This document shows positions 1 to 12,000 of a stretch of 64,000 nt of DNA, one piece after another. A model generated the notes under the pieces. It made no database searches. It had not been told where the DNA came from and worked only from the letters and a program-made list of their open reading frames with translations. The stretch comes from Calothrix sp. NIES-2100 (GTDB taxonomy: Bacteria; Cyanobacteriota; Cyanobacteriia; Cyanobacteriales; Nostocaceae). Each line of letters begins with the position of its first letter. Position 1 is the first letter of the stretch. Position numbers and translations under genes: made by a program. Location of the stretch: assembly GCF_002368195.1 (NCBI RefSeq), contig NZ_AP018178.1, forward strand, positions 1,496,238-1,560,237, read 5' to 3'.

Positions 1-3000
1 GTGTAGATAATGAAATTACCTCTAAAGCCAATGTCGATATTGGTACTAACAGTAGCGTCACTGCTGATACCGTCATCATCAACGCCATCAACCGACTGAA
101 CAAAGATAAATTTGTTAATGCTCAAAATCAACAACTCGGCCCCATCGGATTAGTCAATTCAGCCAACCTGAAATCAGGCTCGGCTGGTGGAGGAGTCCTG
201 ACAGTTCTAGAAAGTGGCACAGATATTGGTACATCGACGAATCCCTTTGAAGCTTTAGTCAATATTGGCAACAGCACTAACATTACCGTTAATGGCACAA
301 ATGCTAATCCAGGTACGCTGCGAATTGAAACCTTGAATGAAGTGACTGCCTATGATTTAGTCATAGTGGAAAGTGCCGGTTTGTTTGCAATGGGTGTGGG
401 TTTATCGAGAATAGATGCCAATACTCAAGCTGGGGTGAATTTAGATGGAGCAACCTTAGAAAATAAAACCGGGGATGTTTACCTCACCTCTCGTACCGAC
501 TCAAGCTTGAATCCTAGTGCCAATCTCCTGATCCTAGCAGGAGGTTCACCTATTTCCGCCGCCGTTAATGCTGGCGATGCCAAAACCACTACTAATGCTA
601 GCAATCAAATCAAAGTTGATGATTCAGTTATTAAAGCTAGTGATATTCGTCTCTATGCGGGACGCGATAGCTTTGCAGTTTCCAACCTCATAGACAGTTT
701 CGCTAATGCCGAAATTACCACCGCAAGTCTTGGCTTTGGTATTAGTATTCCGGTCTTAAATGCAACCATAAACGAAACTAACAAGGTAGATATTACAGGC
801 ACAACTCAGCTTCTCGCCTTGGAAGATGTTAACCTAGTTGCGAAAAAAGGTGTTGGTGCAGGTTCTGGTCAAAGAGCCAGAACCGATGGATTAGTGGTGA
901 ATTTAGCAATTCCTCCCTACGGTTTCCCACTTACTCCTGATGCTTCCAGACCGACTATTAAGGCAACTGATAATAGCATCAGTCAAGTCAACATTGATAC
1001 GACTACTAGCATTGAAGCCGGGATTAATAACAAGGCATTAGTCCACATTAAGCCTCTGGACTTGAGAAATAGTAGTGGTACTTTAGTAAAACAATTAGAT
1101 GATTCTAAACTAGGAACACTACTAACTAAAGCTGAGAAAATCGCTCTAGGATTACCAGAAGATGCGGCTTATGAGTACAGCAGTTTAGATTTGGATAAAA
1201 TTGCCTTTAGCATTTCTACAGGTACGGTTGTACAAGCGATCGCCGGTTCATATAACAAAGGCAACGCCGGCCATTACTATCAATATAAACTCCCAACGAC
1301 AGGGGCATCCGATGACATTGTTCTCCAAGATGAAGACTTTTCTAATACTGCCAGATGGACAGATTTGGGTACAACTCTCACCGCAGAGCAGCAAGCAGAA
1401 CTAGCAGTTTATCGCAGTGATGTCACCATTACCTTAAAAGCTCAACTCAAAGATAAATTCTACGCGATTAAACCCAAAGACCTAGATAAAATCAGCTTGT
1501 CCTATGCCAATGCTGGCAACCTGTTATTAGATCAAAGGGAGAAAATCCTAGCTTGGATAGACAATCATGCAGGAAATACGGAAGCGATCGCTCGTTATCA
1601 AGTACAGTTGGCAGAAGTAGAAGCCACACTCCAAGAATTAGGTCTGTTTGAGACGATTCAGGTGAATGGGCAAACTGTCAAGGCTGTCAAGAAGGAATTA
1701 GATATTATCTCTGTCAACCTGCCAAATATTTACGCTGCTCCCGGTGGTATCTTTATCGAAGCCGACAGCATGACAGCTAGCAATTTCACTAGCTTAGTCG
1801 GTAGCGCACTCAAAGCCAAAGCAGGCGCAGAAATTGACATCCTCAACCAGTCACCTTTTGCTATTAACGTTAATGACACAATTATCCGCGATAACAAACG
1901 AGTCACCGTAGTTGATGGTAAGTACACTGTTCTGCAACCAGGAAATGTTTACGTTAACAACGTGCTGGCGGGTGGTGCAAGCGTTAGTGTTACACCCAAC
2001 ACAACAGAGGTGAAATATGGTGATACAGTCTATCGCTATAAAGGAACTGAAACCACACAATTAGCTCTCTCAGAAATTAGTTACGACACAGATAATAATT
2101 GGGAAGCTACCACTACAGATGCTAGTACCTTTGTCGCGGGGACAAATAAATATATCGTAGAACGCAAAATTATCAGCATTATTCAAGATTCCTTTGCTGA
2201 TAGTGCTTACGATACAGGCACAATCGTCTTACCAAGCATCGATCAGGATATGTACATCATCGGCGATGTAATCAATGAAGCTGGTGATTTGTACATTAAT
2301 AACCAAGAAGGCAGTATTAACGTTTCTGGGGAAATTAGAGCCGAAAACGTCACCATTCAGGCAGCTAGAGACTTTAACCTCAACAGCGAAGACTGGTTCC
2401 ACACTAATCAAGATCCCCGCCAGTACATTGATTATGATGGTGCAAGAAGCGCAGTATTTAACACTGCTGGCAATGCAGATTCCGAAACTTACAGCAATAC
2501 AACCAATGTTGGCGGACAAAACCTGAATGCAGCCATCAACCGCAACGAATCATCAATTTTAGCTCAAGGAGCAATTTCCGTTACCGCACGCTACCTCAAC
2601 GTTAACGGCTTAATTCAAAGTGGTGTCAGCACCGTGACACTGAATATCGCTGCTAACTTTAACCCTGGTACAAACACCCAAAGCTTTGTTGATGAAAATG
2701 GCAATGTGCTAGCAGGTATTAGCTTCGGAACAGAGAATGTACCTGTAAATGGTTACTTTGATGCCGCAGAAAACGCGATCGTAGTTGAAGATATCGTTCC
2801 TCAAGGTGGTAGGATTACCCTTGCTGGGCAAATCTTCAGTACAGGTAACGGCAAACTGAAAGTTGCTAATGGTTATGCCAATGTAGACATTAATAACCAA
2901 AGTAATTACAAACTCATTGTCAACCGCATAGATAACACTACCAATCGAGAAGGAATAATTACGATCGTTGACACCTACAGTAACGCTAACCCGAAAACAG

Positions 3001-6000
3001 TCAAAAAAGTCGAGTACAAAGTCAATGGTAGTAACATTCAAGAAACAACCTACACAGGAACAATAGTTCCCGCCGCTAACGGTAATATTTCCACCATTAA
3101 CTATACTCCTGTAGGTTCGGCGATTTCCCATACCTTTAGCGATGATATTAAATATCAACCCACACCAGGATTACAATACACCTGGACAGAAGGACAAGAG
3201 AAAACCAGAGTTGTCATCAACAAGTACGAGCAGAATAGCTTTAACCTCCTTGGTTTTGATTGGGATGACCTATCGGCTGATGGCATTCCACCAGATACAA
3301 CAGAAACCACTTTCCGTGACGATCAACCCTTACTTGAGTCAGAATCTCTAACCAGCAACAACCTGGTCAACTTAATTAAAGATACCTCCCAAGTTAGGAA
3401 TATTGCTAATAACAAGATATACCGCTACATAGGCAATAATGCCAGCAACGTATTACTGTCTACCCAAAACTTTGCTGATACTACTAAATGGCAAGATACT
3501 AACACTACTAGCATCACCAGCATTACAGATCCAGCAAACAACAAGTTTGACTCAGATATCCTCTACACTATCAGTTACGAACAAAAAACTGATAACACCG
3601 TAGACTTAATTAAAGACATCTCACTAGTCAGAGATATTGCCACTAACAAGATATATCGCTACAAAGGTGATAATGCAGATATACCTTTGTACACAGACTT
3701 TGCAGATATCACTAAATGGGAAGATACTAAGACTACTAGCACCACCACTATTACAGATCAAGCCAACAATAAATTTGACAGCAATTTTGTCAATACTGTC
3801 AACTTAGTTAAAGACACCACACAGATTAGAGATATTGCTAGTAACAAGATATATCGCTACAAAGGTGATAATACCAGCATAATCTTGTATCAAAACTTTG
3901 CGGATACTACTAAATGGCAAGATACTGGCACTACTAGCACCACCAGCATTACCAACCGAGCAGAAGATAAATTTGATAGCAATTTTATCAACTACACCAG
4001 AGTAGTTGAAAATTGGACAACCGGCGGTGGTTGGTTAAGGAAGAAAACCTATCACACCAAAACCACAACTACTATCGGACTCAAAGACTTTTATACTCAT
4101 AGGCTCAAAGCTGATAACCCAATTGATATTGACTTCATTCCAGGAACAAATACACCGAATATATCCATTGAGTCCGAAGGTGATATTTATTTACAGGGTA
4201 ATATTGAATCACCTGATAACGGCACAGTTGAGCTAGAGTCTGACAACGGTTCAATTACCAGTGCCAACAATAATGCAATTTTCGGTGCTGTAACTAATAT
4301 CACAGTTGGCGGTGACTTTAAAGCTCAGATTCAAGGCGGAACTCAAACACCAATTAATATTAGCGCCGATGGAGATATTGAATTAACGGTAGTTTCGGAA
4401 GATAACAATAGTAATAGTTTGGTTGTTGGTAACATTAGTTCCACTAACGGTAATGTCACTATTAACGCCGCCGATGGAATTACAGCCAAAGATAACACTT
4501 CTTTAATTAAGGGGAATAAAGTTGAGTTAATTGCTGAAGATGGTGCTATTGGTAGTGCGTCCCAAGTAATTCGAGTTGATAGTAACACGGCTAATTCCGG
4601 CGGTTTAGCCGCGAAAGCCGATGATAACATTTACATCACCGAAACGACTGGCGACTTGAACTTGGTAGAAGCTACATCTTGGAATGGAGACGCAGCAATT
4701 GAATCTGAAAATGGCGATGTACGTCTAGAAACAGTGAATGGTTCAATTCTGGATGGAATTTATGAACTATTCTCTACCACTACAGTAGCTAGCAGTCCTA
4801 ATTACCAGTATTTAATGTCCCCAGGTTTACGCCAGTTCTTGTATCCTGATACGAACTTCTTAGGATTTACACAAAACACCTCCACACCAGAAACAGCAAA
4901 TATCATTGCTGATAAAGTAACACTGATAGCTGGTGGTAATAATGGTCAATTGGGACAAATTTCTAGTGCTGTAACCATCGATTTAACCCAAGGTTATGCA
5001 CAGTTAGCAGATAGCCAGAAACAATTACTTTCCATCGCTACTGCTGAAGATGTAGCTGGTGTTACCTACCAAATTTATGAATACATTGGTAGCAATACCA
5101 CAGGTGCAGATATATCTCAAGGCAACTTCAGCAACACTAATTTATGGAAGAAACTGACACCTGACTTTATTACCCAAAGTACACGCACTTCTCCCCAATC
5201 TGTTCAAATTAGTAACGGCAAAACTGTTTTAGTACAGTACGCCGATCAAGACTACGGACTCTATAAATATATTGGTTCTACAGCGACTTTAGATTTAGCT
5301 AATCAAAGCTATGAAACACCGAGTTTGTGGCAAAAGGTAACTACAAGCCACGCTACTAACGATAACGGGACAGCTTTACAAGTAATTCCTAACACCACAG
5401 TTGTTAGAGATAGGAATTTTATTTACCGCTATGTAGGTGCAACTACTACAGGTGTTAATCTCTTGGGAATAGATTACGCCAACGATAGTAATTGGCAAGA
5501 TATTACCTTCAGCCAAAACGCCAATGAAAATCGTTTTGATAGTAGCTATACAACGGTTGTTGAAGTAATTCCTAACGTCACCTTGGTTCGAGATGATAAT
5601 ACTATTTACCACTATATCGGCTCTAGTACAGTCAATCTGAAACCATCAGCGGTGAACTATGCTAATAATCCTGATTGGCAAGTTGACACTACTTTTGAAT
5701 TAATCGAAAACTTTGTTCAAAACACCAGCCAAAATCGCTTTGAAAGTAACTTCCGCAACCAGAATAAGACCTTGCTCACTGGTCAATTGGTAGAAGATAG
5801 ATTTAACGTCACTCATTTAACAGTCCAACTCCGAGATGATGTCAACCTACAAGCTACTGATGCAGTTACCATTGATGCTGGTAAGGGTGTTGCTGTGGAA
5901 GCTACTGGGACATTGCAAATCAATCATGTTAAATCTGGTGGCGATGTCAGTTTACAAGTAGCTGGAGCAATTACTGACCTGAATACAGATTCCACTGCGG

Positions 6001-9000
6001 CAATTACTAGCTTTGGTGACTTGGTTCTCAAATCTGAGGGAGCAATTAATAGCACAACAACCAACCCCTTACGCATCCAAGTTGCCTCATCTGGTAGATT
6101 GAGTGCCGAAGCTGTGGGTGATATTAACATCCAACAGGTAGCTACAGATGCCACCATTAATAATCAATCTCAAACAATTTCTGACCTGTATGTATCGAGA
6201 GTGACTGCTGGTGGTAGTGTTTCTATTCAGGTAGCAGAAGGGGATATGACTGTTGGTAAGGTGTCTGCGGGTAATTCTGTAGACCTGAGAGCGCAGAGTG
6301 ATATTTTCGATGCCTTTAATGATACCAATGCCACGGTAGTTAATATCTTCACTGGTAATGTAACTGCACCAGCAACGGGTAATGTTTACCTGCAAGCAGG
6401 CGGAGATATTGGCACTAACAGCAACTTCCTTGATGTAGAAATTAAAGCTGGTAACTTTAGCGCATCTGTTGGTAACGATGTCTTCTTACACAGTGTTGCT
6501 TCTCTAAATGTTGCCGATATTGTCTCTACTGCTGGTGATGTCAACTTAGATGTCGATGGGGATGTGAAGATTGACCCAATTACAGCCACAAAGGGTACAG
6601 TCACAATTAATGCCGACGGCTCAATAATTGATGCCCTGGATGATGACAACAGCGAAATAAATGCTGTTAGTATCAAGTTGACGGCTGGTGGTGCGATCGC
6701 TAGTGCAGCTAACCCCTTTGATATTGACTCATCCAATGCTACACCGGGAACGGTTACAGCTACAGCTAACGGTGGAGTTTACTTAATTGAAACCAACGGC
6801 GATTTGCGAGTTGACTCGATCAAGTCCCAAACTGCAGATGTCACACTCTTAGCTAAGAATGGCTCAATTCTGGATGCTAACGGCGACGCAGTTAACATTG
6901 AGGGTGTCAACATCAACCTCACTGCTACAGCTGACAGCATTCTCACTGCTACAGCTGGCAGCATTGGCGAAGTTACCAACGATTTAGAAATCGATTCCGC
7001 AAAACCAACGGCTGGTAAACTCAAAGCCACAGCGACTAACAACATATACATCACGGAAATTGTTGGCGGACTGAATATTAACAGTGTAGATGCTGCCCAA
7101 GGTGATGTTCGTTTAACTGTCAAGGACACCGCCGCCACAGGTGAAGATTTACTCCTTGATGGTACTGCCCAAGTCACCGCCGCCAATGGTTCTGTCACTC
7201 TGCGAATTGGCGATAACATCACGGCTGATGCCAATAGCCTGATTTCTGCCCAGCAAAATATCACCATCCTTGGTGATTACAGCAATGCTGACACTGTAGG
7301 AACTACTGTTAGCTTGAATGGTCGAATTATCGCTGCCAACGTCTTAATTCAAGGTGAAGCTAATGCAGATTCAATTACTCTGCGTCTCCAAGAATTAGTC
7401 GGTAATACCTCGGTACTTGGCGGTAACAGCAACGACACAATCATTGTAGATCGCCTGCCATCCCTAGATAAAACCCGCCGTGGTCAAAGCAGCCGAAACA
7501 ACCTTACCCTGGATGGTCAAGCAGGCAGCGATAATTACACAGTCAACATTACAGGCAGTGATACCGACTACATTATTAATGTGTTTGACACGGGAGTTGA
7601 TACCCTTCAGGATCAATTAACTGTCTTCGGTACAACTGTTGCAGATAATTTCCTTCTGCGGGCGGCTGAAGATAGAGTAAATGGTGTTGCCTTTGTCGCC
7701 GCACTCCACGGAAATCCATTTGTTGATGTGGAACGAATCAATTACACGCTGAAACTAGAAAAACTCAACGTTAACACCCAGGATGGAGATGATACCGTCA
7801 CCTTAGATGATAACTGGGCAGAAACTACTATCAGTGGTGGTAGCGGTAACGACAACTTCCAAGTTGGGCAAATCTTCAAGTCGCAACGAGATGCTGCTGC
7901 TGGAGTCGCTGCTAAAGATGTATTTGCGACTGTGCAAACAACTCGCGGCTACTTAAGTAACGGTGTCAGCTTTACTACTACCCTGGATGGTGATGCAGGT
8001 AATGATACATTTACTGTCTACCGCAACAAAGCAGTACTAAATCTTAATGGTGGCGATAACGATGACCTGTTTGTGATTCGCGCCTTTGCGGAAGAAGGTT
8101 CTAGTGATAATAATGTCACGGCTGGTCAGGGAGTAGATAACATTCAATACGTTGTCAATGCCCCAGTTAACATCAACGGCGGTGATGGTAATGATACGCT
8201 GAAGGTTATCGGTACAGAATTTGCTGACAAATTTGTGGTAACAGCTAATGCTATCTCTGGCGCTGGAAGGACAGTTAATTACACGAATATTGAGACGGTA
8301 ATTATCGACGGTGCGGAAGGTGACGACGAATTCTATGTTCTGTCTACTAATACAGGAGTTGTCACCAAGCTATTCGGCGGACTGGGTAGCGATCGCTTCA
8401 GCTTGGGTGGCGATGCGCCGACAGTCGCGGCGGGAACTAACTCGTTACCAGCGCAAGAAGGTTCTCACAAAGTTGATGGTATCCAAGGTCAACTAATTAT
8501 TGATGGCTACGGTGGCGACGGGTCAACCTCCTTAGCTGAACCTGTACTGCTTCCTGGCGAAACAAATTTACTCGCCTCTACAGGAAAGGTATTTGCTTAC
8601 TCAGCCGCCAATAACACCATGACTGTGGCGACAGCAGATGTACTCAGTCTCCTGAATAACCTAATTGGCAAAACTTTGGAAATCAGCCGAGGTAATGGAC
8701 TGCGCCGATTCTGGCGGATTATTGGCGTGACTCAAAACAACGGTCAAACTGTACTGACGCTGCAAAACCCCTCACTACCTGACCCAACTTGGGGAACACC
8801 CGATGCTAACAGTGAATATACCATCAACAATCTGTCACCTAATTTCTTCGTCAATGAAAATGAAACCCTGGATGTGGTGACTGCATTTAATGATGGTACC
8901 ACCGCTAATACTTCCGGCAACTTAACAGCAAATACTCTCACCGGGTTGGGAATGGGTGCAACTGGAGTTACTTACAACAACTTTGAGGTTGTAGAAGTCT

Positions 9001-12000
9001 TGCTTGGTCAAGGTAACGACCAATTCACAGTTGAGAAAACAGCAGACGGCGCAATGACAGCCATTCACGGTGGCGGTGGTGATGACACAATTACGGTGAG
9101 CGATCGCGGTGGAGTCGATTCCAGAGGTAAGGATGCACCACTAGCAATCTTTGGCGATACCACCCAAGACGGTAGCCGTTACACCGACACAGCAAACCAA
9201 GTCAACCCAGGATTTGCACGCAGTTTCACCAACCCCGGTAACGATATTATCAACGCCTCAGCTGCCACAAAGAATGTCGCCATCTACGGTGGTGCAGGTA
9301 ATGACACCATTACAGGTAGTCAAGCAGGTGACCAAATTGCAGGCGGTTCCGGCGATGACAACATCAACGGACAAGGCGGCGCTGACCACATCTATGGTGA
9401 TTCTGGCTTTAACCTTGACACTGCCACCAGGGAATTGACAGTGCCGAACGTCAATTCTAGCGTTAACACCTCCCGCGATGCCCTCACAGTTGGCAATGAC
9501 ACTATCGACGGCAGTAGCGGCGACAACATTATTTTGGGTGACTACGGTATCATTACCCAAACCCCAGGAACATCGAGAATCCTGAATACTGGAAATGTCA
9601 TCCAGGTAGAAACTGCTAATCCAGGCAGTAGCGGCAATGACACAATTACTACTGGCAGTGGTCAAGATATCATCCTGGGTGGTAATGGCAACGACACCGT
9701 AAATGCTGGTGATGGTAATAACATTGTCATCGGTGACAGTGGTAAGGTAGCGATCGCTAATGGTCAACCCCAAACCATTGAAACCACAGACGACAGCCTG
9801 GGCGGTAGCGACAGCATTACCGCAGGCACGGGTAACGATGTCGTCCTTGGTGGCTTCGCTGGCGACACGGTAACCTTGGGTGCAGGTAACAACATTGTCT
9901 TGGGTGACAATGGCAAGGTGGATTACACCACCGATGGCAACCTGGCAACGGTTGACCTGATTTACACCAACTCACCCAGTTTGACTGGCAACGATGCAAT
10001 TACCACAGGCAGTGGTAACGACATCATCCTGGGCGGTAATGGTAACGACACCGTAAACGCTGGTGATGGTAATAACATCGTTATCGGTGACAGTGGCAGA
10101 GTCACCAATGTAGCTGGTAATATCCATCGCATTGAAACTACCGATAGCAATCTCGGTGGCAACGACACAATTACCACAGGCAGCGGTGAAGATATTGTTC
10201 TCGGCGGCTTTGCTAGCGACAGCATTACCACAGGCACAGCTAATGATATTGTCCTGGGTGACAACGGCTACATCAGCTACGTTGAAACCGATAACAACCC
10301 AGCCGATATAGACCGCATCAAGACAACCAATGTCAAAGATGGCGGTAACGATACAATTAACTCTGGTGCTGGTAATGACTTTGTATTCGGTGGTGTTGGC
10401 AATGACCAAATTAACGCAGGCGATGACAACGACCTGATATTTGGTGATAACGGTGTGGTTGAAGGTGACGTTAACGCCAATCTCCTGCCATTATCAACAC
10501 TGACTAAGCCATTCACCTTTACTTCCATCGACACGGCGAACACAGATGCTAATAATAACCAGCTTGGTGGTAACGATACTATTTCTGCTGGGGCTGGTAA
10601 GGATATTGAGATCGGCGGACAGGGTAATGACGCTATCTACGGTGAAGCGGGTGATGATGACATCATTGGCGGACACAATGTTGCTGGCGGAAATGATGGT
10701 AATGACATCCTAGACGGTGGTACAGGTAACGATGCGATCGCAGGTGATAACGCCGCCATTCTCCGCCGTGGTGATGCCCTCAGTCCGCGTATCCGCACGC
10801 TCAACGGTCAAGTCATCTATGATGCTAATGGTACAGCCCAAGTCAACGGTAGTTCACAACTCAACCCCACGGGTGCGGAAGAACGGACAATTACACTGTT
10901 TGACCACTCCTACACCCCAGCCGCCAACACCTTTGGTAATGACAGCATTGCAGGTGGCGCACAAAATGACGTAATTTTTGGTCAACTGGGCGACGATAGC
11001 ATTCAAGGTGACGGTGCTGTTTCCCTGAACACAACTACCGCATCCGTAGAAGATTTCGCTGGTGTTGGTACTGATGGCGATGACTACATCGAAGGTAATG
11101 GCGGTAAAGATTTAATCTTCGGTAACCTGGGTCAAGATGATATTGTCGGTGGTAGTTCTAACCTGTTTAGCTTGACTGCGCCAACCCAGCGACCTGATGA
11201 CGCTGATACTATCTTTGGTGGTGCTGGTACTGATATTGCCCGCAATGACTTGGGCGATCAATCCGCTAACGGCCATGCCCGCGATGCTGACTATATCATC
11301 GGTGATAACGGTAATATTCTGCGTTTAGTTGGCAGTAACGGTCAATTCCTCACCTTCAGCTATGACTTATATGGTTCACTGAAGCTGATTCCCCGGGCTA
11401 TGCAATTGCTGGATTACACTCAAGGAGGTGCAACTACCGATCGCGGTACGGCTGATGTACTACACGGTGAATCCGGTGATGATGTCATCCACGGTATGAC
11501 TGGTAACGATGTCATCTTTGGCGAAGGACAGGATGATGACATCTACGGCGGTACAGGAAGCGATCGCATTTACGGCGGTGCAGGAGAAGACGGTATCCTT
11601 GGTGATGATGGCAAAATCTTTACCAGCCGCAATGGACTCACCGAAACTCTCTATGGTGTTAATACCATCAACGCCCAAACCAACATCAGCATTTCTGGAC
11701 AATTCACAGGCGCTTGGGTTTACATTACTGGTCGCTTAAATAAAACAGTTGATTTAGCGGCTGAGACTTTAGGCGGTAATGACACTATCTACGGTGGTTT
11801 AGGTGATGACTTCCTCCACGGTGGTGCAGGTGACGATGGTATTTCTGGTGCAGAAGCACAAGCTACTTTCTACAACAGCAATCCAGTTACTAATACCAAC
11901 ACACTAGGCTACGATCCAGTAACCCGGAAACTGGCTGCTTATGATGCCAACAATCCAGTGGCGAAAATTGCTAATTTCTTCCTCAACTTTGATGCTGTTG

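Noticed and set aside
6087..10676. Many minus-strand ORFs opposite the RTX gene
   Set aside because: They are shadows caused by the repetitive, codon-biased RTX sequence; their translations are low-complexity and lack starts with ribosome binding sites.
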